From: Candidatus Saccharicenans sp.
Lineage (GTDB): Bacteria; Acidobacteriota; Aminicenantia; Aminicenantales; Saccharicenantaceae
Assembly: GCA_030017715.1 (NCBI GenBank)
Contig: JASEIU010000003.1
Span: 332,098 to 396,097 of the forward strand
Reading direction: 5' to 3'
DNA length: 64,000 bases
Shown: piece after piece, positions 25,679 to 34,363 of the stretch
Position numbering within the stretch: the stretch's first letter is position 1
Layout: each line of letters starts with the position of its first letter
Program-made: the position numbers and the translations under genes
The notes under the pieces: model-generated
The model's input: the letters and a program-made list of their open reading frames with translations, nothing else
What the model was told of the DNA's origin: nothing
Database searches by the model: none

Positions 25679-27373
25679 CTGAGCCTTGCGGTTGATTCGG
25701 GATTAATCCTATTCAAGGTTCGAACTTTATGTTTTTCTTAATTTTCGGGTCGTTCTTCCCGGCAGGCAGAGACGTATGCCCGGAGTCCTGCTGTGGTATT
25801 CGGGCAATTGTTCCGGGCCACGATCAAGGGAAAATTGGGGAATGAGTATTGTGTCCCCCGTTTTATAAATCATTGATATTTAATATGGATAAACGGCGGG
25901 CAAAAGACAGGCTACCGCCCCTGCAGGCACGCAGCCGCAAAGAGAAAAGCCGCCTTCTTTAAGGCGCATTTTTATCTATTCAGACTCAAAGGAGCCGATT
26001 TGAGACAACACTTGCGGCAAATCCTGGCTGATGATTTAGCTTCAGGGGAAAACGGCAGCCGGAATAAGAGGCATTGTGAGGAAAAAAGCGGGAATTCCGG
26101 GTGGAAAAGCCACGACCATCAGATTTAACAGATGCCCGAGCAAAAGAACCGGAAGAAGCGCCGTAAGCCGGGGCGGCGATAGGAGAGTTAGCGAGGGCAG
26201 CCGAAGAAGACAGGGCCGCCGGCAATATAAATTCTATGGATAGATTTGCAGCCGCCAGAAAGCAGGATGTAACGGCGAACGAGGGCTTCGGCCAGGAATT
26301 CGGCTGCCAATTATCCGGGAGAGCGCGAAATGCCTTTTTGGCTCCCGAGTTTAGCTTTGCTTCATCTTTACGAAGTACTATTTCACTTCTTTCTCTTCCC
26401 ATTCTCATTGAGAACCCCGAGCTTTCTCAACGCTACGTAACTAATCCACTAACTTCTCAGATAATAAAACCAGGGAGAATGAGAACCAGACTTCTCAAGC
26501 TCTCTTCATTCAAGTCGGCTTTCTCAGGCTCCCTGGTTCCAGAGAACGATTTTAATATTTATAAATTTTCGGCCTTTTTGTCAAGGAGTTATACCACAAA
26601 GTTTGATATTTTTCTACAAAAAAACGTCAGGCTGCACTGGCCAATCTCTGTCCCCACTTAAAACCGCTTTTTTTATTCGGGGAGCTTTCTTTTTTCGGCA
26701 TTTTCGGGCCATTTCCAGATTTGGTTTGAGCCCGCCGACCTCCCGGTACCCAATAGGCCGCCAAAAATATGCCTTAGCCTGGAAACAATGCCGCCAGCAG
26801 CGTTTGATGACAACAGCTATGCCTGTTTATTTTTCTTATTTAAGACAAGAGCGGCCAAAATATTTCTGTTTTATCCATATCGTTGAGTCAGCGCACGTCT
26901 TATTTTGTTTGCCGATCGAATCTGCGCTCTTAAAGACTGGAAGGAGCGCCGGCCAGCGGTAAGGTCGGATGTGCTGACACTGATAAAGATAGCCGGTGGG
27001 TTTTCGCAATTTTCAACATAAAATAATACGCGAAGGAGCAGTTATTCAACCGAGACATATCTGGCCAGCCTGCCTGAAGGCTGAGACTTGAACGAATTAA
27101 TAGAGGGGCTTAGATATTATTCCAACGCCTCTGCTTTTCCGGCGCCGTCGCGGCCGAAACGAGTTTCATGTCAACCGGGCCGATAGAGGCGGGCGAGTTC
27201 GCGTCCCGGGTCAGGAATTAGTTCACCCCATAGCCAGGATAGAAGGTCTTTTGCGGAAAGCTGGAATTATTCCACGAGTTCTTAAATGGCGAAGCCCCGG
27301 TCAAGGCAAGAATCGAGCAGGTTTCAGTATGGCCGCGGTCTTTGATGCTTTTGATGCTCGATAACGATAACGG
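25679..27373. other. 1.7 kb stretch without a recognisable gene
   Basis: Open frames of 120-140 codons exist on both strands here but overlap, lack ribosome-binding sites and show no family-like motifs. At 25833-25864 there is a reverse-oriented copy of the second repeat type (reverse complement of CGGGGGACACAATACTCATT). A hairpin is listed separately at 26468-26538. I see no RNA gene. It may be a decayed region. Confidence 0.5.
26468..26538. other. Imperfect inverted repeat in gene-free region
   Basis: AACCAGGGAG-aat-GAGAA (26468-26485) is matched by TTCTC-agg-CTCCCTGGTT (26521-26538): 15 paired bases with one 3x3 mismatch and a 35-nt loop. Several extra TTCTCA/TGAGAA words lie just upstream (26395-26460). 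It is unlike the GGGGACAC family. Function unknown; a structured RNA or the end of an old mobile element are possibilities. Confidence 0.45.
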
Positions 27374-30300
27374 TCAGACCTGGGTGCGGTTTTTCCCGGA
27401 GGTTTTCGCCCGGTAAAGAGCCTGGTCGGCCCGGGCGATAAGCTCGTTGGTGTCGCCGCCCTCAGCGGGGTTCATCGTGGCCAGACCCAGGCAGACGGTC
27501 AGCCGAGGCGATTTAACCGGACCGTCCGGGGCAGGCTGTCCCTGGCCGTTAATTTCCCTGAGCTCCATCTGGCTGAAATCCATAGCGGCCACACCTTCAC
27601 GGATTCTTTCGGCCACGATGTAAGCGCCGGCGGTGTCGGTTTCGGGCAGCACTATGGCAAACTCGTCGCCGCCGTAGCGGCAGGCCAGGTCGGAGCAACG
27701 CTGGCAGCATTTAAGCATGACCAGGGCCACTTTTTTCAGGCATTCGTCGCCAGCCTGGTGGCCGTAAGTGTCGTTGAAGAGCTTGAAATCGTCGAGGTCG
27801 GTTATGATGACTGAAACCGGCCGCCCGGTGCGGTGAGCCCTTCGCCACTCATACTCCAGAAAATCGCGGAAGCGGCGGTAATTGGCCAGGCCAGTCAGCT
27901 CGTCGGTGGTGGCCAGAAACTTCAGCTTATCGTTAGCCAGGCGAAGCTCTTCGGTGCGCTGGGCCACCAGGCGCTCGAGCTCCTGCTGGCGGCTGTGAAC
28001 CTGCTGGAGTCGCAATCTGACGCCGCCGTAAATGGCGGCGACGCCAAGTAACCCTGACAGCAGATAAAACCACCAGGTGTGCCAGAACGGCGGGATGACC
28101 CGGATGAACAGGGCGGCGCCGGATTCATCCCAGACACCGTCGCAGTTGGAAGCTTTGACCCGGAAGGTGTAGAGGCCGGGCGGCAGGTTGCTGTAGGAAG
28201 CAAAACGCCTGCCTCCGACATAGTTCCATTCTCGGTCAAATCCTTCCAGTATGTAAGCATACTGATTCTTGCCAGGGGAGGTATAATCGAGGGCCACGAA
28301 TTCAAAGGCCACCACCCGGTGCTTCCAGGTAAGTTCAAGATATTGGGTTTCGGAGAGAGGTTTGGTAAGGATGGTTTTTCTGTCAACCTGCTGGGCGGGC
28401 TTTACCGGACGGTTGTTGATGAGAAGCCTGGTCAGGTAGACCGGGGGCCGATAATCATTTTCTTTGACCTCCCGCGGATTGAAGACATTGAATCCGTTAA
28501 TGCCGCCAAAATAAATATATCCCGACTGGCTGCGGAGATGGGCATTCCCGTTAAACTCATAGCCCTGAAGGCCGTCGTGAACATCGAAATTGCGGAATTT
28601 CCCTGTCCGGCGGTCGAAGCGGGAAAGGCCGCGGTTGGTGCTGAGCCAGAGGAAGCCTTCGTCATCCTCGAGGACGGAATAGACGACCGAAGAGGGCAGA
28701 CCGTGGGATTCATTGTAGCGGGTGAAGGTGCGCGTCGCCGGGTCGAGGCAGTTGAGACCGCCGCCGTTGGTTGCCGCCCAGACCAGACCCCGGCTGTCGA
28801 CGAAGACATTGATGATGGAGTTAGAGCCGAGGGAATTGGGATTATACGGGTCGTTAACAAATATTTCTACTTCGCCGCTGGCGGGATTGAAGGCGACCAG
28901 TCCGGTGTCGTAAGCGGCCAGCCAGAGGTTATTTTGCGAGTCGGAAGCGATATAGAAGATGCGGCCGCCGGAAATGGGGTCGGGAAGAGAAGGACCGATT
29001 GGAGGAGCGAGGGGCGGGGAGGGAGTGGGGTCAGGAGTGGACCGGGTCGGGGCCGGTTTGGAGGAGGAAGAGGGTGAAGAGGAAGAGGGGGGAGAAGCAG
29101 GAGGCCGGGCGACGGAAACAGAAGTTCCTGACGGGGCTAAATGGATGGCGCTGACTTCTGGCCGTTTGAACTGGCGCGATTTCCGGTCGAAATATACCAG
29201 GCCGCTGGAAACTGTGCCGACCCAGAGAGTATCGTTCCGGTCGAGAAGCAGGCTTCGGATATTGTCCTCGGGCAGGGAGCCGGGGCGGGAGGGATTGGCG
29301 CGGTAATGGATGAAACGGCCGGTGGCCGGGTTGTAATTGCTCAGGCCGCCGTAAAGGGTGCCGATCCAGAGCGAGCCGTCGCGGTCTTCAAGCAGACAGA
29401 AGACGCGGTCGCTGTTCAGTGAGTAGGGCGAATTGGGACGGCCGGGGTCAGCCCGGAGGTGGAAAACGATTCTGTGTTCGAGGTCGAAGGCGGAAATGCC
29501 GCCGCCATCGGTGCCGACAAAGGTAATGCCCGAGCTGTGCTGGCAGAAAGCCCTGACCGCCGGCTGCTGCAGGCTGAGCGGGTCCTGAGGGTTGGAGAGA
29601 AAACGCTTAAAGTACTGACGCTTGAGATTTAGCTGGCTGATGCCGCGGTAGGTGCCAACCCAGAGGATGTTGTCGGGAGTGCGCAGAAGGGCCAGCACCC
29701 GGTTGTCGGCGAGCGACGAGAGGTCATAGGATTTGTATTTGTAGGAGATGAAGGTCTCGCGGGCAGGATAGAAATGGTTCAGGCCGCCGGAGTCGGTTCC
29801 GACCCAGAGGGAGCCGTCGGCGTCGCCAATGAGGCAGTTGACGGCGTTATCGCTTATGGAGAATAGGTCCTGAAGGCTATAAGAGCTGACGGGGGCAGCG
29901 GGACGCTGAGAGGCGGCCGGGGGCGAAGTTGACTGGTAATAAACCTTGAATTCGCCGCGGGCCGGGAGATAACGAACCAGACCGGAAGAGGCGGTTCCAA
30001 TCCAGATAACATCGGGCTGGGATTCCGGGGTGGAGGAGGAGGCGGAGGCGGGCACGGCGACTGAAGCTGAGCGCTGATCGGGCTCTATAAGCAGGGCGTT
30101 AATGTGGTCGTCAGGCAGGGAGGAGCTTATTCTGATGTTAGGAGTGGGCGGAGGAAGATTGCGCCGCGCTGGGACACGAGCGGAATCGGGGGAGGCGAGA
30201 GATGTCTTAAGGACGGAGGAAGCTTCGTCTCGAGGAGTTGATTGGCGGGAGCCGAATTCGGGATAGGCAAAATTTTTCAGGGCGGGCCGGCTGGAGCCAG

Positions 30301-31228
30301 AAGGGCTGGAAGGATAAGAGGCGCTGGAACTGTCGGCCGGGGCATCAATGTATCCGGGAAGGCCGGCGGTTACAGCACCGGACCTGATATGAATTATTTT
30401 ACCGGTTGAAGGGTCGAGCCGGTTGAGGCCGCCGCCGGCGGTTCCAATCCAGATATATCCGCGACGGTCCTGAGCGATGGCCCGGACCTGATTGTTGCTG
30501 AGGGTTGAATCGGGACGGGCCGGGTCGTGCTGGTAGCGAATGAAATTTTTTGTTTTGCGGTCAAAGAGATTGAGGCCCCGGTCGGTTCCGACCCAGAGAC
30601 GGCCCTGGTGATCTTCAAAAATGGTCAGGATGCGGGATGAAGAAACCGAATGCGGGTTGGACGGGTCGTGGAGATAACGGATGAATTGTTCGCGGGCGGC
30701 GACAAGTTGATTGAGGCCGTTTTCGGTGCCGGCCCAGAGGGTGCCGAAGCTGTCAACCAGAAGGGCGTTGATCCAGGAGTTAGACAGGGAATTGGGATCG
30801 CCTTCGACGGGGAGATAAACGGTAAACTGGTAGCCGTCAAATTTGTTCAGGCCGGATTCGGTTCCGAACCAGAGAAAGCCTTCAGAGTCGAGGGCCACGG
30901 AAAGGACTGAATTCTGAGAGAGTCCGCTTTCGATCGAAATGTTGCGAAATAGGATGTGCGGGCCGAGCTGGGAGCGGAGGGGAAGCGGAAGGAGCAGAGC
31001 TAAGGAAAGGAACAGGAAAAGGGCGGGGAGGAAAAGGGAGAGGCGGGAAAGGACGGGATGGAAAAGAAAAGGGGAACGCCTGGGGAAAAGAGCGCGGGAT
31101 GCCGGGCGGGAAGGAAGTGGAGAAGGAAAGGGAGCAAGAGGGCGGGAAATGTCCTGCAATGAGGAACGCAGGACGGAAAGAGCAGGCAAAAGGGCACGGG
31201 GAGATTTCAGATGAACCGGGCCGCTCAT
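27374..31228 (-). CDS. Beta-propeller (Reg_prop/Y_Y_Y) diguanylate cyclase
   Basis: 1284 residues if the ATG at 31228 is used; the first ~60 residues are Arg/Pro-rich and precede a hydrophobic signal-anchor (residues ~60-85), so a later start is possible. Residues ~95-940 contain about a dozen Reg_prop blades (LWFGTESGLNKFDG, LWVGTDRGLNLFDR). A Y_Y_Y domain follows (YILEGFDREWNYVGG, YTFRVKASNCDGVW), then a membrane helix near 1040, a short coiled coil, and a C-terminal GGDEF domain. The active site RYGGDEFAIVL is intact, and RCSD five residues before it is a product-inhibition I-site. It probably senses a periplasmic ligand and makes cyclic di-GMP. Ser/Pro-rich segments interrupt the propeller at residues ~284-366, 385-405, 434-447 and 696-757. 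Confidence 0.9.
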   Translation of the reverse strand: MSGPVHLKSPRALLPALSVLRSSLQDISRPLAPFPSPLPSRPASRALFPRRSPFLFHPVLSRLSLFLPALFLFLSLALLLPLPLRSQLGPHILFRNISIESGLSQNSVLSVALDSEGFLWFGTESGLNKFDGYQFTVYLPVEGDPNSLSNSWINALLVDSFGTLWAGTENGLNQLVAAREQFIRYLHDPSNPHSVSSSRILTIFEDHQGRLWVGTDRGLNLFDRKTKNFIRYQHDPARPDSTLSNNQVRAIAQDRRGYIWIGTAGGGLNRLDPSTGKIIHIRSGAVTAGLPGYIDAPADSSSASYPSSPSGSSRPALKNFAYPEFGSRQSTPRDEASSVLKTSLASPDSARVPARRNLPPPTPNIRISSSLPDDHINALLIEPDQRSASVAVPASASSSTPESQPDVIWIGTASSGLVRYLPARGEFKVYYQSTSPPAASQRPAAPVSSYSLQDLFSISDNAVNCLIGDADGSLWVGTDSGGLNHFYPARETFISYKYKSYDLSSLADNRVLALLRTPDNILWVGTYRGISQLNLKRQYFKRFLSNPQDPLSLQQPAVRAFCQHSSGITFVGTDGGGISAFDLEHRIVFHLRADPGRPNSPYSLNSDRVFCLLEDRDGSLWIGTLYGGLSNYNPATGRFIHYRANPSRPGSLPEDNIRSLLLDRNDTLWVGTVSSGLVYFDRKSRQFKRPEVSAIHLAPSGTSVSVARPPASPPSSSSPSSSSKPAPTRSTPDPTPSPPLAPPIGPSLPDPISGGRIFYIASDSQNNLWLAAYDTGLVAFNPASGEVEIFVNDPYNPNSLGSNSIINVFVDSRGLVWAATNGGGLNCLDPATRTFTRYNESHGLPSSVVYSVLEDDEGFLWLSTNRGLSRFDRRTGKFRNFDVHDGLQGYEFNGNAHLRSQSGYIYFGGINGFNVFNPREVKENDYRPPVYLTRLLINNRPVKPAQQVDRKTILTKPLSETQYLELTWKHRVVAFEFVALDYTSPGKNQYAYILEGFDREWNYVGGRRFASYSNLPPGLYTFRVKASNCDGVWDESGAALFIRVIPPFWHTWWFYLLSGLLGVAAIYGGVRLRLQQVHSRQQELERLVAQRTEELRLANDKLKFLATTDELTGLANYRRFRDFLEYEWRRAHRTGRPVSVIITDLDDFKLFNDTYGHQAGDECLKKVALVMLKCCQRCSDLACRYGGDEFAIVLPETDTAGAYIVAERIREGVAAMDFSQMELREINGQGQPAPDGPVKSPRLTVCLGLATMNPAEGGDTNELIARADQALYRAKTSGKNRTQV

Positions 31229-31358
31229 TGTGACCGCTCTGCTATCCTTTCAAATTCTCTGTTATTTTTTATTTTATTGGCAGTGCCGGCGTCAATTATT
31301 TTTAGGGGTGATGATGGGGGTGAAATTTGGGTGAGGAAAGGGGACCCAGAAAAAAACA

Positions 31359-31440
31359 GGGACATTGTAAAGTGTCCCCTTTTTCGGCACAGCCTGCCGC
31401 TCGGAAACGGGGGACACGATACTATTTCACCAATTTTTTT
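31359..31440. repeat. GGGACA hairpin and 5'-side repeat unit between glmS and the cyclase
   Basis: A hairpin with arms GGGACATT/AGTGTCCC (31359-31379) is followed by a copy of the second repeat type, GGGGGACACGATACTATTTC (from about 31409). The spacer includes TTTTTCGGCACAGCCTGCCGC, closely similar to sequence after the hairpin at 34232-34251. The whole gap between the two genes is built of this repeat family. Confidence 0.75.
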
Positions 31441-31457
31441 TGTTTCCTGGGAAAAAT

Positions 31458-31482
31458 CGGGGACAGCTTATTGTGTCCCCGG
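31458..31482 (-). terminator. glmS: Repeat-derived terminator of glmS
   Basis: CGGGGACA and TGTCCCCG arms with a short loop begin eight bases after the glmS stop in the minus direction. The transcript then reads ATTTTT. This is a GC-rich stem plus U run, consistent with an intrinsic terminator. Confidence 0.65.
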
Positions 31483-31490
31483 TTTCTTAC

Positions 31491-33518
31491 TCACTCAACG
31501 GTAACACTTTTGGCAAGGTTGCGGGGCTGATCGACGTCAGTGCCCTTGAGGTCGGCGACAAAGTAAGCGAAGAGCTGGAGCGGAAGAGTGTTGACAAAAG
31601 GCTGGAAGTATTCGTCGACGTCTTCAATTTCGAGGGCGTGGTCGAGGAGCGAGCGGGTTTCGCTGTCGCCGCGGCTAATTAGGCCGACGATTATTCCGCC
31701 GCGGGCTTTGGCTTCGAGCAGGTTGGAGATGATTTTTTTGAGCTGGCTGCCGCGGTTGGCCAGGGCCATCACCGGGACCTGCTCGTCGATGAGGGCGATC
31801 GGGCCGTGTTTCATCTCGCCGGCGGGATAGCCTTCAGCGTGAATGTAGGAAATTTCTTTGAGCTTGAGGGCGCCTTCCAGGGCGATGGGATAGTTGATGC
31901 CGCGGCCCATATAGATGAAATCGTGGCAGTGAACAAAGCGGGCGGCCAACTGCTTGATCGAATCTTCTTCGGCCAGCTGTTTTTCAAGCAGGAGGGGGAG
32001 GCGGTAAATCTGGTCAACGAAGCGAGAGAGGTCGGCCGGGCTGAGGAGGGCTTTTTGCGAAGCGAAGTGAAGGGCAAGCAAGAGAAGGACCTCAACCTGG
32101 GCGGTGAAGGCTTTGGTCGAGGCGACGCCGATTTCGATGCCGGCACGGGTGTAGATCACCTGTTCGGCGGCCCGGGCTATGGAGGAATCCATAACATTGC
32201 AGATGGCTATGGTCTGAAGGCCGCGGGAACGGATTTCTTTGAGGGCAGCGAGGGTGTCGGCCGTCTCGCCCGACTGGGAGATGAAGATGGCCAGGTCGCC
32301 GGGAAGAAGGACCGTGCGTCGGTAGCGGAATTCCGAGGCGTATTCAACGGTCGTCGGTATGGCGGCGATTTCTTCAAAGTAATGGCGGCCGACCAGGCCG
32401 GCGTGGTAGGAGGTGCCGCAGGCGATGATGAGGATGCGGGTCAGGCGGGACGGGTCAGGCAACCGGCAGTCATCAAAGACGATGCGGGGCGGGTTGCGCT
32501 TGATGCGTCCGAGGAAGGTGTCGGTGAAAATTTTCGGCGTTTCGAAGATTTCCTTGTGCATGAAGTGCTTGTGGCCGGCTTTTTCGGCGGACTGGAGGGA
32601 GAGGGCAACGGTTTGAGGCGGTGAGGTAATGGGTTGGCCGGTGCGCAGGTCAAAAAGCTCGACGCGGTCGCGGTAGATGCGGGCGATTTCAAATTCCTTC
32701 AGGGTGATGATGCGGCGGGTGAACGGAAGCAGCGCCGGAATGTCGGAAGCGACGAAATTTTCGTCCTGGCCAAGGCCGATGATGAGAGGCGAGAAATTTT
32801 TGGCCACGACGAAGTGGTCGGGGTGGGCCTGGGAGATGACGGCGATGGCGTAAGTGCCCTCAACGCGGGCCAGGGCACGGCGGACGGCAGCGAGAAGGTC
32901 CGGAGATGTGGGCGGAGACGGAGAAGCAGCCGGAGTTCCGGCGGCACCGGATTCGGAGACGGAAGTGGCCCTGGTAGTTTCAGGAGCAGTTGAGGCGGCC
33001 GAGGAAGAAGAACCAGGAAAGGTAGCCGATGAGTCAGAAACCAGACCATCTGAAGAGCTGCCGGATGTGAAAGGAGCGGCGGGGTCAGCGACCCCGGCCT
33101 CGGAAGCGGAACGCAATTCGTAGTCGATGAGGTGAGCGATAACTTCGGTGTCGGTTTCGGAGGAGAAAGTTCGGCCCTGCTGGATGAGGTGGGCTTTGAG
33201 TTCGACATAGTTTTCGATGATGCCGTTGTGGACTACGGCCAGACCGTTGACCAGGTGGGGATGAGCGTTGTTCTCGGATGGGCGGCCGTGAGTGGCCCAG
33301 CGGGTATGCCCGATGCCGAAAGTACCGGGAACGGGCGAGGAATTAAGTAGCTGACAGAGGCTTGAGATTTTGCCGACCGAGCGGACGATTTTCAGCCCGT
33401 CCGGGGTTTGGATGGCCAGACCGGCCGAGTCGTAGCCCCGGTATTCGAGGCGGCGCAGTCCTTCGAGGAGAATGGGCGCAGCCTGATTATGGCCGATGTA
33501 ACCGACTATTCCGCACAT
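31491..33518 (-). CDS. glmS: Glutamine-fructose-6-phosphate aminotransferase (isomerizing)
   Basis: 675 residues, about 65 more than usual. It makes glucosamine-6-phosphate from fructose-6-phosphate and glutamine, feeding UDP-GlcNAc for peptidoglycan and the polysaccharide locus. The N-terminal nucleophile is Cys2 (MCGIVGYIGHNQAA). The glutaminase domain has HTRWATHGRPSENNAHPH and the NGIIENY motif. Two SIS domains follow (ACGTSYHAGLVGRHYFEEIA, SQSGETADTLAALKEIRSRG, ASTKAFTAQVEVLLLLALHF), ending DQPRNLAKSVTVE. Residues ~135-205 are a Ser/Ala/Thr/Pro-rich insertion within the glutaminase domain, between HLIDYELR and DLLAAVRRALARVEG. All catalytic motifs are intact, so the enzyme is probably functional. 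Confidence 0.96.
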   Translation of the reverse strand: MCGIVGYIGHNQAAPILLEGLRRLEYRGYDSAGLAIQTPDGLKIVRSVGKISSLCQLLNSSPVPGTFGIGHTRWATHGRPSENNAHPHLVNGLAVVHNGIIENYVELKAHLIQQGRTFSSETDTEVIAHLIDYELRSASEAGVADPAAPFTSGSSSDGLVSDSSATFPGSSSSAASTAPETTRATSVSESGAAGTPAASPSPPTSPDLLAAVRRALARVEGTYAIAVISQAHPDHFVVAKNFSPLIIGLGQDENFVASDIPALLPFTRRIITLKEFEIARIYRDRVELFDLRTGQPITSPPQTVALSLQSAEKAGHKHFMHKEIFETPKIFTDTFLGRIKRNPPRIVFDDCRLPDPSRLTRILIIACGTSYHAGLVGRHYFEEIAAIPTTVEYASEFRYRRTVLLPGDLAIFISQSGETADTLAALKEIRSRGLQTIAICNVMDSSIARAAEQVIYTRAGIEIGVASTKAFTAQVEVLLLLALHFASQKALLSPADLSRFVDQIYRLPLLLEKQLAEEDSIKQLAARFVHCHDFIYMGRGINYPIALEGALKLKEISYIHAEGYPAGEMKHGPIALIDEQVPVMALANRGSQLKKIISNLLEAKARGGIIVGLISRGDSETRSLLDHALEIEDVDEYFQPFVNTLPLQLFAYFVADLKGTDVDQPRNLAKSVTVE

Positions 33519-33630
33519 GGCGCACCTTCCTTCAAACCATCAAAAGTAAGGCAACGGAGAGGCAGGCTTTCGAACGGTCACTGTTATGTTTTCCCTGCTT
33601 CTTTTGCCCTGGCTGCCTTATTTTAGCATG

Positions 33631-34251
33631 AAAAACGGGGGACACAATACTAATTCACCAATTTCCTCCATACTCGCCCGGGTTCGCCTCTGCAGCATTA
33701 GCGCCAAAAACGGGGGACACAATACTAATTCACCAATTTTCGGCCGGGTTCCCCTCTTCAGTATTACTGCAGATAGAGCAAGGCTTTTAGCCGATCAGCC
33801 GGTTATGTTAATTATTAATCCCGTTTCTGTGCTGCTGCTCACGGAAATAAAACGCCCCCCGAAGTATCGCACCTGATATTGAATGCCCAAATACCCGGGG
33901 AGGCAATCTATCTATATTTCCTATTTTTTTTCAAAACCGGGGAAACATTGCGACCACAATATATTTTATTTTTACAATATATTTTCATCATATTTTTCGT
34001 ATTTTTCATACTTTAAGATAATTAACCCAGAAAAAAGCCCGGGGAGGAAAAGCGCGCGGGTTCTTATCACCTGATCACCTGCTCTTTTCCAGGCTTCCAG
34101 GGGATGGGCAACACTGAAAGTTTTCACTTCTTCCAGGCACAATTCCGAGTGATAACGCCGGGGACCCAAGCATCTCAAGAGCGCTGCTTTGAGCAGCGAC
34201 ATAGGAAAGAAGGGACACTTTTAGGAAAGAAGGGACACTTTAAGGTGTCCC
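33631..34251. repeat. Long dispersed repeat, copy A
   Basis: About 620 bp shared with copies B (36149-36749) and C (38032-38556), all in the same orientation. Left end: two tandem ~75-bp units, each starting AAAAACGGGGGACACAATAC. Middle: an AT-rich stretch rich in TATTTTTC. Right end: a GGGACAC...GTGTCCC hairpin (34232-34251), preceded here by a 20-bp duplication. A 76-codon minus-strand frame (33972-34202) is preserved in all three copies. No transposase is encoded. It fills the gap between glmS and the radical SAM gene. It looks like a non-autonomous element bounded by REP-type ends. Confidence 0.85.
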
Positions 34252-34335
34252 CCTTTTCGGCACAGCTTGCCGCTTAATAACATATTGATAGCAAAGAAGA
34301 TACAAGCCGAGACAGATAAGCCTCAGGCAAGATTT

Positions 34336-34357
34336 GGGGACAGTGTAAGATGTCCCC
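34336..34357 (-). terminator. Repeat hairpin after the radical SAM gene
   Basis: GGGGACA and TGTCCCC arms lie six bases after the stop of the B12-binding radical SAM gene (minus direction). Unlike most copies it is followed by AAATCTTG and not by a U run, so termination here is less certain. Confidence 0.5.
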
Positions 34358-34363
34358 TCTTAA

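Noticed and set aside
25700..25740. GGTTCGAA word as a tRNA T-loop
   Set aside because: No cloverleaf can be formed around it.
25986..26661. Overlapping 140-codon frames on both strands in the gene desert
   Set aside because: They overlap each other, lack ribosome-binding sites and family motifs, and have atypical composition (many Ser/Ala/Asn/Arg).
28079..29077. 332-codon plus-strand frame inside the propeller cyclase
   Set aside because: It is antisense to a clearly real gene; GC-rich codons of the real gene keep the opposite frame open.
32634..33123. Plus-strand frames opposite the GlmS insertion, considered as a gene inserted into glmS
   Set aside because: The glmS frame continues unbroken through the insertion and the plus-strand products are simple antisense Glu/Gly/Ser sequence.
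33883..34074. Tyr/Phe-rich plus-strand peptide in repeat copy A
   Set aside because: It derives from the AT-rich TATTTTTC tract and has no ribosome-binding site.
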